Source: Chloroflexota bacterium (lineage in GTDB: Bacteria > Chloroflexota > Anaerolineae > CG2-30-64-16). From it: DNA of 44,762 bases. The position numbers and the translations under genes are program-made. This document shows, piece by piece, positions 1-8,302 of this stretch; positions within the stretch are counted from its first letter, which is position 1, and every line of letters starts with the position of its first letter. The stretch spans positions 1 through 44,762 of the forward strand of contig JAPLHB010000216.1 of NCBI GenBank assembly GCA_026389845.1. Reading direction: 5' to 3'. Below the pieces are notes generated by a model, which saw nothing but the letters and a program-made list of their open reading frames with translations, did no database searches and had not been told where the DNA came from.

Positions 1-3000
1 TCGAAGGCCGACGAACTGGTGGAGACCGCGATTGACCTCGGCCCCGGCCTGACGAACGGCCTGGGCCAGCTCGTGGTGATCGTCGAGCCGGATATCTCGC
101 TGCTGTCGTCTATCTTCAAGCCCGGTCAGCGCCCCCCGGCGGCCCGCGCCTGGGTGCAGGCCACGCGGATCGGGCTGGATGCGTTCGTGGACGGCGACCA
201 AATGATCGCCTGGGCCAACGACTTGGCGAACGGCGCGCCGCTCAACGGGGTCGCGTTCAGCCTGCTGACCTCTGGCGGTGGCGCGACCGCGAACGACGCG
301 GGCGTGGCGACCCTGGCTCTGCCCGGCGGCAGCGCCGCGGGCGTGCTCGTCGGCCGCAAGGGCAGCGACCTCGCGATCCTGCCGCAAAACACCTATTTCT
401 GGGGTGACGGCGGCTGGCAGCGGCAAGCGCGGCAGGACGAGCTGCGCTGGTACGTCTTCGACGACCGCACCATGTATCGCCCCGGCGAGGAAGTCCACGT
501 CAAGGGGTGGATGCGGCGGATCGGCAGTGGGAAGGACGGCGACGTCGGGCTGATCGGCGGCGTGGTCAGGCAGGTGAGCTACCGCGTGCGTGACTCGCGC
601 GGCAATGAGGTGCTCAACGGTACGGCCGCGGTCAACGCCCTGGGCGGCTTCGACTTCGCGTTCACCCTGAAGGACACGATGAACCTGGGCTACACCAGCC
701 TGGAGATCACCTCCGACGGCCCCAGCGACATCGGCGGCCGCACCTACAACCATCAGTTCCAGGTGCAGGAGTTCCGGAGGCCGGAGTTCGAGGTGAAGGC
801 GACCGCCAGCGAAGGCCCGTTCCTGGTCAACGGCGCCGCCAACGTCTCGGTGGCGGCCAACTATTACGCGGGTGGCGGTCTGCCCAACGCGGATGTGACC
901 TGGCGCGTGTCGTGGCGCAGCGGCCAATACACCCCGCCCGGCTGGGACGACTTCACCTTCGGCACGTGGATCCCCTGGTGGCGCGACGTCGCGACCCTTG
1001 CCCGGTCGCCCTCCTCCGGCCCCGTGCGCGTCGTGTCTGGCGGCGAGGCCAACGTTGAAACCTTTACCGGCAAGACCGACGCGTCCGGCGTCCACCGGCT
1101 GAAGCTCGACTTCGGCCCCGTGGATCCACCCGGCCCGACCGTCTACACCGCCGAGGCGAGCGTGATGGACGTCAATCGCCAGGCATGGAATTCGTCGGCC
1201 AGCCTGCTGGTACATCCCGCCAGCCTCTACGTCGGCTTGCGCAGTGACCGGATGTTCGTCCAGCGCGAGCAGCCGCTCAAGATTCACGCCATCGTCACCG
1301 ACCTGGACGGCAAGCCGGTGGCGGGCAAGGCGATCGCGATTCGCACGGCCCGGCTGGATTGGCAGCTCAAGAGCGGCGTGTGGCAGGAGGTCGAGGTCGC
1401 GCCGCAGCCGTGTACGGTGACGTCGGCGAAGGAGCCGGTGACGTGTACCTTCGAGACGCCGGAAGGCGGCACGTATCGCATCGTCGCCGCCATTAGCGAC
1501 GACCAGGGCCGTGTCAACCGCACCGAGTTCACCCGCTGGGTCAGCGGCGGTCAACGGCCGCCCGCGCGGCAGGTGGAGCAGGAAGAGGTCACGCTGATCC
1601 CGGACAAGAAGGATTACCGGCCCGGCGACACCGCCGAGATCCTGGTGCAGTCACCCTTCTTCCCGGCCGAGGGCGTGCTGACGTTGCGGCGCTCCGGCAT
1701 CGTGGAAAGCTCCCGCTTTACGATGTCCGGCCCCACCTATACGGTCAAAGTGCCGATCAAGGAAAGCTACATTCCGAACCTGTACGTTCAGGTTGATCTC
1801 GTCGGCGCGGCCAGTCGCACCGACGACGCGGGCAATCCCAAGCCCGATCTGCCGAAACGTCCGGCGTATGCCACCGGCCAGCTCAATCTCTCCGTGCCGC
1901 CGTTGGCTCGGACGCTGAAGCTGGACGTGGCTCCGCGCGATGCCAGGCTCGAACCCGGCGGCAAGACCACCGTGGATGTGACTGTGAAAGATGCCGCGGG
2001 AAAGCCCGTTTCCGGCGCCGAGTTGGCCGTCGTCGTGGTGGACGAAGCGGTGTTGGCGCTCAGCAACTACGACCTGGCCGACCCCATGTCGGTGTTCTAC
2101 AGTTCGCGCGACGACGGCGCGAGCGACTACCACACCCGCGCCAGCATCGTGCTCGCCAACCCCGAAGACCTGACGGAGCAGGTCGTGGCGGGGCAGGCGT
2201 TGTCCATGGAACGTGCGGTCATGATGCCGGCGGCGGCTGCGCCGAGTGCGACCGCGGCCCCTGCCGCGGCGCCGAAGATGGCCGCGGGCGCGATGGACAA
2301 TGCGGCCGAGCCGGCCCCGGTCATCGCGGTCCGAACGGACTTCAACGCGCTGGCGACCTTCGCCGCATCCGTGCCGACCGATGCCCAGGGCAAGGCTACA
2401 GTTGAGGTCAAGGTGCCCGACAACCTGACCCGCTACCGCGTGATGGTGGTGGCGGTCTCCGGCGGGAAGCAGTTCGGCAAAGGCGAGTCGGCCATCACCG
2501 CCCGCCTGCCGTTGATGGTGCGGCCGTCGGCCCCGCGCTTCCTCAACTTCGGCGACAAGTTCGAGCTGCCGATCGTGCTGCAGAACCAGACCGACGCCGC
2601 GATGACGGTGGACGTGGCCGTGCGCGGGACGAATATCGCGCTCGTCAGCGTCCCCCTGGCCCCCCAATCTGGGGGGAACGCGACTTCCCCCAATATTGGG
2701 GGCCAGGGGGCGGCCGCGGTTGGCAAGCGCGTCACCGTTCCCGCCAACGACCGCGTCGAAGTCCGCTTCCCCGCGACGACCGTCAGCGCGGGCACGGCGC
2801 GCTTCCAGGTGGCCGCGGCTTCCGGCAAATGGGCCGACGCTGCCAGCTTTGAGCTTCCAGTCTGGACCCCCGCCACCACCGAGGCATTCGCGGTCTACGG
2901 CGTGCTCGACCAGGGCGCGGTCGCCCAGCCGGTCATCGCGCCGAGCAACGTCTTCACCCAGTTCGGCGGGCTGGAGATCACCACGTCGTCCACCGCGCTG

Positions 3001-4557
3001 CAGGCGCTCACCGACGCGTTCCTCTACCTGCAAGCTTACCCGTTCGAGTGCTCCGAGCAGCTTTCGTCGCGCATCCTGGCCGTGGCTGCGCTGCGCGACG
3101 TGCTGACTGCGTTCCGGGCCGAGGGGCTGCCCGCGCCGGCCGCGATCGAGGCGGCCATGGCGCGCGACATCGAGCGGCTGCGCGGGATGCAGAACAGCGA
3201 CGGCGGCTGGCCCGTCTGGATCAGGGGCTACGAGACGTGGCCCTATCACAGCATCCACGTGGCCCATGCGTTGGCTCGCGCCAGGCAGAAGGGCTACACC
3301 GTCCCGGCCGACATGCTGACGAAGTCGCAGAACTACCTGCGCAACATCGAACGCAGCATCCCGTCGTGGTATAGCGAGGACGCCCGCCGCAGCCTGATCG
3401 CCTACGCGCTCTACGTCCGCAAGCTGAACGGCGACGCCGACCCGACCCGCGCTCGCAGCCTGATCAAGGAGGCCGGCGGCGTCGAGAAGCTGTCGTTCGA
3501 GGCGCTCGGCTGGCTCATGCCGACCCTGAGCGATGACCCGAACTCGCAGGCCGAGATCGAGGCGCTCCGCCGCCACCTGAACAACCGCGTGACCGAGACC
3601 GCGGGCGCAGCCCACTTCGTCACCTCCTATGGCGACCAGGGCTACGTGCTGCTCCACTCCGACCGCCGCGCCGACGGCATCCTGCTGGACGCGCTGATCG
3701 GCGACCAGCCGCAGAGCGACCTGATCCCGAAGCTCGTGACCGGGCTGCTGGCGCAGCGGGTGGCCGGCCGGTGGGCCAACACCCAGGAGAACGCGTTCAT
3801 CCTGCTGGCGCTCGACCGCTACTTCAACACCTACGAGGCCCAAACGCCCGACTTCGTGGCTCGCATCTGGCTGGGCGACGGCTACGCGGGCGACGCGACC
3901 TTCCGCGGTCGCACCACCGAGTACCAGCAGATTACTATCCCGATGAGCTATCTCGCGAACGTGCCAGGCACCTCGCAGGTGCCTGGCACGTCAACGCTGA
4001 TTCTCAGCAAAGAGGGCGCGGGCCGGCTCTACTATCGCCTGGGCTTGCGCTATGCGCCGACCGACCTCAAGCTGCCGCCTTACGACGCCGGCTTCACCGT
4101 GGAGCGCGTCTACGAAGCGGTGGACAAGTCGGACGACGTGACGCGTGATAAGGACGGCACGTGGCACATCAAGGCCGGCGCGCGGGTGCGAGTCCGGCTG
4201 ACGATGGTCGCCCCGGCCCGGCGCTACCACGTCGCGCTTGTGGATCCACTGCCCGCGGGCCTGGAGGGGATGAACCCCGCGCTGGCCGTCACCGGCAACA
4301 TCCCGCAAGACCCGAAGAATCAGACCGGGGTGAACGCGTACTGGTGGTGGTGGCGCACCTGGTACGAGCACCAGAACATGCGGGATGAGCGCGTCGAAGC
4401 GTTTGCGTCGCTGCTGTGGGAGGGCGTCCACACCTACACCTACGTCGCGCGCGCTACGACCCCCGGCACCTTCATCGTCCCGCCCACCAAGGCCGAGGAG
4501 ATGTACGCGCCGGAGACGTTCGGGCGAGGGGCGGTGGATGTGGTTGTCGTACAATAA
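1..4557 (+). CDS. Bacterial alpha-2-macroglobulin family protein (5' partial)
   Basis: The reading frame is open from base 1, so the N-terminus with any signal peptide or lipobox lies outside the window. At least 1518 residues are present, close to a full-length bacterial A2M. Macroglobulin repeats carry the family phrase YRPGEEVHVKG (about residue 159) and a second RPGDTAEIL. VVVVDEAVLAL precedes an Ala/Pro-rich, protease-sensitive-looking bait segment around residues 740-765. The thioester site reads PFECSEQ, with Cys1017 and Gln1020 in place of the usual CGEQ or CLEQ, so the Cys-Gln pair that forms the thioester is kept. The C-terminus has the expected TPGTFIVPP...YAPETFGRG segment. The family traps attacking proteases in the periplasm or at the cell surface. 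Two palindromic repeats are inserted in frame (2652-2710 and 3959-3991). Family assignment is firm; localisation is inferred. Confidence 0.93.
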   Translation, partial: SKADELVETAIDLGPGLTNGLGQLVVIVEPDISLLSSIFKPGQRPPAARAWVQATRIGLDAFVDGDQMIAWANDLANGAPLNGVAFSLLTSGGGATANDAGVATLALPGGSAAGVLVGRKGSDLAILPQNTYFWGDGGWQRQARQDELRWYVFDDRTMYRPGEEVHVKGWMRRIGSGKDGDVGLIGGVVRQVSYRVRDSRGNEVLNGTAAVNALGGFDFAFTLKDTMNLGYTSLEITSDGPSDIGGRTYNHQFQVQEFRRPEFEVKATASEGPFLVNGAANVSVAANYYAGGGLPNADVTWRVSWRSGQYTPPGWDDFTFGTWIPWWRDVATLARSPSSGPVRVVSGGEANVETFTGKTDASGVHRLKLDFGPVDPPGPTVYTAEASVMDVNRQAWNSSASLLVHPASLYVGLRSDRMFVQREQPLKIHAIVTDLDGKPVAGKAIAIRTARLDWQLKSGVWQEVEVAPQPCTVTSAKEPVTCTFETPEGGTYRIVAAISDDQGRVNRTEFTRWVSGGQRPPARQVEQEEVTLIPDKKDYRPGDTAEILVQSPFFPAEGVLTLRRSGIVESSRFTMSGPTYTVKVPIKESYIPNLYVQVDLVGAASRTDDAGNPKPDLPKRPAYATGQLNLSVPPLARTLKLDVAPRDARLEPGGKTTVDVTVKDAAGKPVSGAELAVVVVDEAVLALSNYDLADPMSVFYSSRDDGASDYHTRASIVLANPEDLTEQVVAGQALSMERAVMMPAAAAPSATAAPAAAPKMAAGAMDNAAEPAPVIAVRTDFNALATFAASVPTDAQGKATVEVKVPDNLTRYRVMVVAVSGGKQFGKGESAITARLPLMVRPSAPRFLNFGDKFELPIVLQNQTDAAMTVDVAVRGTNIALVSVPLAPQSGGNATSPNIGGQGAAAVGKRVTVPANDRVEVRFPATTVSAGTARFQVAAASGKWADAASFELPVWTPATTEAFAVYGVLDQGAVAQPVIAPSNVFTQFGGLEITTSSTALQALTDAFLYLQAYPFECSEQLSSRILAVAALRDVLTAFRAEGLPAPAAIEAAMARDIERLRGMQNSDGGWPVWIRGYETWPYHSIHVAHALARARQKGYTVPADMLTKSQNYLRNIERSIPSWYSEDARRSLIAYALYVRKLNGDADPTRARSLIKEAGGVEKLSFEALGWLMPTLSDDPNSQAEIEALRRHLNNRVTETAGAAHFVTSYGDQGYVLLHSDRRADGILLDALIGDQPQSDLIPKLVTGLLAQRVAGRWANTQENAFILLALDRYFNTYEAQTPDFVARIWLGDGYAGDATFRGRTTEYQQITIPMSYLANVPGTSQVPGTSTLILSKEGAGRLYYRLGLRYAPTDLKLPPYDAGFTVERVYEAVDKSDDVTRDKDGTWHIKAGARVRVRLTMVAPARRYHVALVDPLPAGLEGMNPALAVTGNIPQDPKNQTGVNAYWWWWRTWYEHQNMRDERVEAFASLLWEGVHTYTYVARATTPGTFIVPPTKAEEMYAPETFGRGAVDVVVVQ
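2652..2710. repeat. In-frame palindromic element inside the A2M gene
   Basis: The outer arms 2652-2668 and 2695-2710 are complementary (CCCCCTGG...CCAAT against ATTGGGGGCCAGGGGG, with one extra C). Each arm also sits beside a smaller C5AATxTG5 hairpin. The element encodes a low-complexity Pro/Gly/Asn stretch just before a conserved-looking VPANDRVEVRFP segment, so it looks like an insertion tolerated in a surface loop. Confidence 0.7.
3959..3991. repeat. 33-bp perfect palindrome inside the A2M gene
   Basis: ACGTGCCAGGCACCT (3959-3973), a 3-base loop CGC, then AGGTGCCTGGCACGT (3977-3991). It encodes a VPGTSQVPGTS duplication in the protein. The same core (AAGTGCCTGGCAC) recurs at 25116-25142 in an epimerase gene, so it is a dispersed element and not a local hairpin. 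Confidence 0.75.
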
Positions 4558-4572
4558 GAGCGCATAGACGCG

Positions 4573-4609
4573 GAACCCCGGAAGGGTCTCCCAGACCCTT
4601 CCGGGGTTC
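4573..4609. terminator. Perfect 17-bp hairpin between convergent genes
   Basis: GAACCCCGGAAGGGTCT (4573-4589), loop CCC, then AGACCCTTCCGGGGTTC (4593-4609). It lies 16 bases after the A2M stop and 30 bases before the end of the opposing gene, so it could terminate both. There is no T-run, so it could equally be a REP-like interspersed palindrome. Confidence 0.55.
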
Positions 4610-4638
4610 GGAACGGCAGATGTTTGGTAAAGAATGAG

Positions 4639-4866
4639 CTACAGTGTCTCGGGAAGCGTGGACTTTGGGGTAATCAGCTTCCCGTTCGGCGCGTAGCATA
4701 GTTCGCCAAGCCGCTCGCCTGTTGAGGCAAGCACAGGCACGATCCAATCTCCGGCAACCGTCCGCTGGGCTGGTTCGATCACTACGGCATCGCCCACATG
4801 TTTCAGAAGGTACTGTAGCGCACGGTTCTCGATTGTTTCCAAGTCTACTTCTGCGAAGGTCTCCAT
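4639..4866 (-). CDS. Small hypothetical protein (75 aa)
   Basis: I do not recognise this protein. The frame is open to 4929 (GTG), but I prefer the ATG at 4866: it follows GGGAG at a good distance and begins METFAEVDLETIENRAL. The predicted product is a small, acidic, soluble protein with an amphipathic N-terminal helix followed by a beta-rich part (DWIVPVLASTGERLGELCY). No signal peptide or membrane segment is visible. It converges on the A2M gene, separated by a hairpin. A palindromic repeat lies upstream at 5006-5139. Confidence 0.5.
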   Translation of the reverse strand: METFAEVDLETIENRALQYLLKHVGDAVVIEPAQRTVAGDWIVPVLASTGERLGELCYAPNGKLITPKSTLPETL

Positions 4867-5005
4867 CTCTACGCTCCCTCGATCTTTCCACTCGCCATGG
4901 ACGACAGTATACACGCCAACCCGTGTCACTCCAAACAGATGGGCTTTGCTGGCCTGCTCACCTCGTGGTAAAATGGCAATGGCGCAAAATCTACTGTTAG
5001 GCGGC

Positions 5006-5139
5006 TGTCATTCTGAGCGGGTTTGCCCCTAACCTCTCGCGACGGCGAGAATCCAGCGAAGAATCTCATCCCGCGACGAGACCCTTCGCTGGATTCCCGC
5101 CGCAACGCACTTCACGGGATCGACCCGCTCAGGGTGACA
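5006..5139. repeat. Nested palindromic repeat of the TCATTCTGAGCG type, copy 1
   Basis: The outer arms TGTCATTCTGAGCGGGT (5006-5022) and ACCCGCTCAGGGTGACA (5123-5139) are complementary with one mismatch. The inner arms AATCCAGCGAAG (5050-5061) and CTTCGCTGGATT (5084-5095) are perfect. Partial copies occur at 8044-8136 and 18581-18644. The sequence after copy 1 (TGACAAAGC...ACTGCGT, 5134-5160) recurs at 13762-13790. It fills the gap between two transcription units and looks like a MITE- or REP-type element. Confidence 0.75.
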
Positions 5140-5189
5140 AAGCAGATTTCGCGGCACTGCGTAAAACAATCTGTCGTGAGGAGGGTGGG

Positions 5190-5573
5190 ATGAGCGCGCT
5201 TACGATCGAAGAGGCACGGACACAAATCTCGGACTTGGAGCAACGACTGCAGAAGTACGAGGATAAGTACGGTTGCAGCTATGACCTGTTTGCCTATCGT
5301 ACAGCCACCGATGAAGAGTACATCAGGCAACTGAACGCTGTGCAGGCGACCCAAGAGTGGGAAGGCGACCTGATTTCCTGGGAGTTCGATGTCGAGGAGT
5401 TGCGGGAATGGCGACGCCGTTTACGGGATTTATTAACTTTGTCTTCCATACGAGAAGCAGGGCCGACCTGGACTACTGCGTCACAGGACGACGAATGGCG
5501 TGATGGGGGCGAGTTTGCGCGTCAAATGATCGCGAACAACCGCGAGCTTTTCGAGAAGTTGGCCCAACTCTGA
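5190..5573 (+). CDS. Hypothetical coiled-coil protein (127 aa)
   Basis: No function is recognised. A strong ribosome binding site (GAGGAGGGTGGG) precedes the ATG. The N-terminus (IEEARTQISDLEQRLQKYE, about residues 6-24) is a heptad-like coiled coil followed by KYGCSYDLFAYR. This resembles small helical proteins that in Chloroflexota and cyanobacteria often sit before toxin-like partners; that resemblance is from memory and weak. The C-terminal half is charged and Trp-rich. The stop is 9 bases before the SUMF1-domain gene, so the two are probably co-transcribed. Confidence 0.6.
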   Translation: MSALTIEEARTQISDLEQRLQKYEDKYGCSYDLFAYRTATDEEYIRQLNAVQATQEWEGDLISWEFDVEELREWRRRLRDLLTLSSIREAGPTWTTASQDDEWRDGGEFARQMIANNRELFEKLAQL

Positions 5574-5582
5574 GGCGCCACC

Positions 5583-6947
5583 ATGCCGCACACGATTTCC
5601 GTCCAGCAGGAGATAGGCAGCGTCGAGGGTGACGCTGTCGGGGCAGTCATCGGTAAGGCCGCGTCACCGTCCGACGCCACTGTCAGTACAGTGCAAACCA
5701 TCAACAAGATCGAGCCTGGCGGCGTGGCCGTGGGTGCGATCGTAGTCAACATCGGCGCACAGGAGCAAGAGCTGGCAAAGGTGTGCGCCGCGTTGGACGA
5801 GCTGCAGAACACCGTGCGGATGCTGACTGCCGGCAGCGCCGACCGCCAGGCGTGGACCGAGACGGTCGCGCGGCTGGAAGCGCTGCAACAGCAGGCTCAG
5901 GCCTACGTCGGCGCTTTGCAGCAGGCGCAGAAGCCAGCCGAGGCCGCGCGCTGGCAAGCGGCGCTCAAGCGCATTGGCGAGTTGATCCTGCTGCTGGTCG
6001 GCGTCACGTTGTTAGATGAGTTATTTCCTGACCTCAAGACGCGGCTGCACGAGCTTTTGGGGCAGGCCCGAGGGATCATGGGGCCGCAAAGTTCCGCGGC
6101 CCCGTCCGCGCCTGCACCGGCCCCGACACGCGCCCCGACGCCTTCTCGCCCGGCCGAGCCGAAAGTGCGCGGTCCACTGGACTTCGACTGGGTGACGATC
6201 CCGGCCGGCGAATTCCTGATGGGCAGCGATCGCAGAAAAGATGCATCAGCTTCCGACAATGAGCTGCCGCAGCACAGGGTCTACCTGCCGGCGTATCGGA
6301 TTGCCCGCACGCCGGTGACGGTGGCGCAGTTCGTGGCCTTCGTGCGCGCCGCCGATTATCGGACGACGGCTGAAAGGCAGAAATCAGACTACTGCTGGTA
6401 TCAGCCGCACGGGCGGGGCAGCGCTATCGGCAGGGATAAACTCCGGCATCCGGTGACGCAGGTTTCGTGGGAGGACGCGCTCGCGTTCTGCCGGTGGGCG
6501 GGCGTGCGGCTGCCGACCGAACCCGAGTGGGAAAAGGCCGCTCGCGGCGCGGACGGCCGCATCTGGCCGTGGGGCAACGAGCTGCCGGATCGGAGCCGGT
6601 GCAACTTCGGCAACAACGTGGGAGATACGACGCCGGTGGGGCAGTACAGCCCGCGTGGCGACAGCCATTATGGGTGTGCGGATATGATCGGCAACGTATG
6701 GGAATGGACGTCGAGCTGGCACGCGAAATACCCCTACAATTCAAAGGATGGTCGGGAGGCGCTGGATGGCGGTCGTGGTACTTACCGTGTGGTGCGGGGC
6801 GGGTCGTGGTACGGTGATCTGAGGTACGCCCGCTGCGCCTACCGCGGCAGGCTCGTATCCGGGATCTCGACCATACGCTCATCGGTTTTCGGGTGGTCGT
6901 GTCCCTATCGTCCTGAGTTCTGCTGTTCTGAGTTCTGCGGCTGCTGA
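5583..6947 (+). CDS. SUMF1/formylglycine-generating-enzyme-fold protein, C-terminus frameshifted
   Basis: Residues about 1-60 are a Gly/Val-rich unknown segment. Residues 60-125 are helical, a hydrophobic helix (ELILLLVGVTLLDELF) follows near 131-146, and a Pro/Ala linker spans 165-195. A SUMF1 domain follows: FDWVTIPAGEFLMGS, TPVTVAQFVAFV, PVTQVSWEDALAFCRWAG, RLPTEPEWEKAARG, DMIGNVWEWTSSW and RGGSW (405-409). The usual family ending, GFRVV, is missing from this frame. It is present in another frame (IGFRVVVS at about 6880-6905, stop 6914-6916), so a shift near 6850-6862 has replaced the last ~20 residues with a Cys-rich tail read from repeats. Residues 410-425, between RGGSW and the end, resemble a DGR variable region. 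The Cys pair of a true formylglycine-generating enzyme is not evident, so enzyme activity is doubtful; a binding or recognition role is more likely. Confidence 0.8.
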   Translation: MPHTISVQQEIGSVEGDAVGAVIGKAASPSDATVSTVQTINKIEPGGVAVGAIVVNIGAQEQELAKVCAALDELQNTVRMLTAGSADRQAWTETVARLEALQQQAQAYVGALQQAQKPAEAARWQAALKRIGELILLLVGVTLLDELFPDLKTRLHELLGQARGIMGPQSSAAPSAPAPAPTRAPTPSRPAEPKVRGPLDFDWVTIPAGEFLMGSDRRKDASASDNELPQHRVYLPAYRIARTPVTVAQFVAFVRAADYRTTAERQKSDYCWYQPHGRGSAIGRDKLRHPVTQVSWEDALAFCRWAGVRLPTEPEWEKAARGADGRIWPWGNELPDRSRCNFGNNVGDTTPVGQYSPRGDSHYGCADMIGNVWEWTSSWHAKYPYNSKDGREALDGGRGTYRVVRGGSWYGDLRYARCAYRGRLVSGISTIRSSVFGWSCPYRPEFCCSEFCGC

Positions 6948-6960
6948 TTGCTGCAGTTCT
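6911..6960. repeat. Imperfect heptanucleotide array at the 3' end of the SUMF1 gene
   Basis: CTG-containing units of about 7 bases (TGAGTTC, TGCTGTT, CTGAGTT and similar) run across 6911-6960. Both the actual stop (6945-6947) and the stop of the ancestral frame (6914-6916) lie inside it. Confidence 0.5.
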
Positions 6961-7020
6961 GGGGGATGGGTGCAGGGAAGGGGGCGACGCCCCCTTCCCT
7001 GCCCGCGGTGTAACGGTGGG

Positions 7021-7475
7021 GGGCGGGTTTATCGCCGCGGCGGCGGGTCAGGGACATATGTACCGCTCGCCGTCGCGGACATCTCGCCGTTGATGCGGCC
7101 CAAACCCGCCCCTACGATGCGTGACGGGGGATGTAGGGGCGGGTTTTCTCGCCACGCGAAATGCCCTTCATACCCGGCGATACCCGCGCAACGGCGATCA
7201 TCGCATCAACGCACGCGAAACCCGCCCCCCGTTGTGTCCGACGGCGGCGCTCGGGTGGGGGCGGGTTTGTCGCCGCGGCGGGATGACGTGGACATATGGG
7301 TGGATCGCCGTGATGGACATCTCGCCGTTGATGCGGCCCAAACCCGCCCCCCGTCGTGTCCGACGGCGGCGCGAGCGGGGGGGCGGGTTTATCGCCGCGG
7401 CGATGGGTCAGGGACATATGTACCGATCGTCGCGAAGGACATCTCGCCGTTGATGGGGGTCAAACCCGCCCCTAC
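7021..7475. repeat. Four-copy tandem array of ~95-bp palindrome-ended units
   Basis: The units are about 7021-7114, 7133-7229, 7257-7352 and 7380-7475. Each starts with GGGGCGGGTTT and ends with AAACCCGCCCC. Units 1, 3 and 4 share the interior GGACATATG and GGACATCTCGCCGTTGATG; unit 2 has diverged. The spacers before units 3 and 4 are also alike (GTGTCCGACGGCGGCG), giving a period near 123 bp. The long open frames across this stretch are repeat artefacts. I see no gene between 6948 and 7491. The array could be stacked MITEs or a structured RNA. Confidence 0.75.
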
Positions 7476-7491
7476 GACGCGGGCACTCCCA

Positions 7492-7965
7492 TCATGCCAG
7501 GCATCTCTTCACGTCCCGCACGTGGATCTTGGCGTGCTGATACACCGCCTTGATATACGCTTCCAACGTCACGTCCCCCAGCGCGGGGTGGCGTCCATGG
7601 TGATCAAGGTCGGTATCGGCCAGTTGCTCCACCAGTGCGATCAGATCAGCGCGGGCGACGCGAAAGTCGGCCAGCAGGTCGGACGGGCTGCGGCCGGCCA
7701 GGGCCGCGACCTCGACCGCGTTGAACGCGTCGTAGTCGAAATCGGCCGCCACGCCTGACCCACCGCCCACCACGTCCTCGATCATGCGCGTCAGGCCCCG
7801 TTCCGCGCTGACCAGGTGCGCCAGCACGTCGTGGCTGGTCCAGGGCGTCCCCTCGGTGTAGATCGGCGTGCGCCATTGCTCGGGCAGGAACGCCGCGAAG
7901 AACGCGGCCAGGGCCGCGTCCTCGTCGCGCAGTCGGGCCGCCAGGGTGTCGGTGCGTTGGCTCAT
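7492..7965 (-). CDS. DinB / mycothiol-maleylpyruvate-isomerase-fold protein (157 aa)
   Basis: The start is the ATG at 7965 behind AGGAG, with the N-terminus MSQRTDTLAARLRDEDAAL. The longer frame up to 8067 lacks a ribosome site and runs into a repeat. The protein is an all-helical bundle with the histidine pattern of DinB-like metal-binding enzymes: TSHDVLAHLVSAERGL in helix 2 and YQHAKIHVRDV near the C-terminus. The family includes S-transferases that use bacillithiol or mycothiol and many uncharacterised members; the substrate here is unknown. It is monocistronic and flanked by repeats on both sides. Confidence 0.82.
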   Translation of the reverse strand: MSQRTDTLAARLRDEDAALAAFFAAFLPEQWRTPIYTEGTPWTSHDVLAHLVSAERGLTRMIEDVVGGGSGVAADFDYDAFNAVEVAALAGRSPSDLLADFRVARADLIALVEQLADTDLDHHGRHPALGDVTLEAYIKAVYQHAKIHVRDVKRCLA

Positions 7966-8043
7966 TGGGTCTCCTGTGTTGACTCCGGTAGCTTCTTCCG
8001 CAGGGGAGTATATCACCCCCGGCGCAACATCCCAAACCGCCAT

Positions 8044-8136
8044 TTCGCTGGCGAGGGGTCTCGTCATGTGGCGCGGAGATTCTTCGCTGGTTTCACGTTG
8101 CCATGAGAGATCCGGGGCAGATTCGCTCAGAATGAC
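8044..8136. repeat. TCATTCTGAGCG-type repeat, copy 2 (partial)
   Basis: GGAGATTCTTCGCTGG (8075-8090) and CGCTCAGAATGAC (8124-8136) match copy 3 at 18581-18644. A further TTCGCTGGCGAG lies at 8044-8055. It sits in the divergent gap between the DinB-like gene and the FAD oxidase gene. Confidence 0.7.
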
Positions 8137-8256
8137 GCGATTCGCCGCTGCTCATGCGCTATCGTCCCGCTTTTGACGCGGCTCTCTCCAGATGTTATCA
8201 TGCTTCAACATCACGTCACACCAGGCGTAACGCACGCTGTCTGGCATCCGCAGTCT

Positions 8257-8291
8257 GCCATCAGCCATCTGCCATCAGCTATCTGCCATTT
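8257..8291. repeat. Heptanucleotide array (GCCATCW)n upstream of the FAD oxidase gene
   Basis: GCCATCA, GCCATCT, GCCATCA, GCTATCT and GCCATTT start at 8257, 8264, 8271, 8278 and 8285, an exact period of 7. The array ends 11 bases before the start codon and leaves only GCGAGG as a ribosome site. Confidence 0.75.
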
Positions 8292-8302
8292 GCGAGGTTC
8301 CC

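Noticed and set aside
1651..3843. 730-residue open frame on the minus strand
   Set aside because: It is antisense to the A2M gene. High-GC third positions keep the opposite frame open, and the product is Arg/Gly/His-rich without any family motif. The same applies to the long minus frames over 8357-9799, 10597-11916 and 12135-13595 and the plus frame over 41432-42904.
5583..6947. Complete diversity-generating retroelement
   Set aside because: No reverse transcriptase, accessory gene or template repeat was found in the window. Only the target-like C-terminus is suggestive.
7021..7475. Possible CRISPR array
   Set aside because: Units of ~95 bp with inverted ends and similar spacers do not fit CRISPR repeat sizes, and no cas genes are present.
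6970..7758. 262-residue plus-strand ORF
   Set aside because: It runs through the four-unit repeat array and then antisense to the DinB-like gene. The protein is a repeat translation without a fold.
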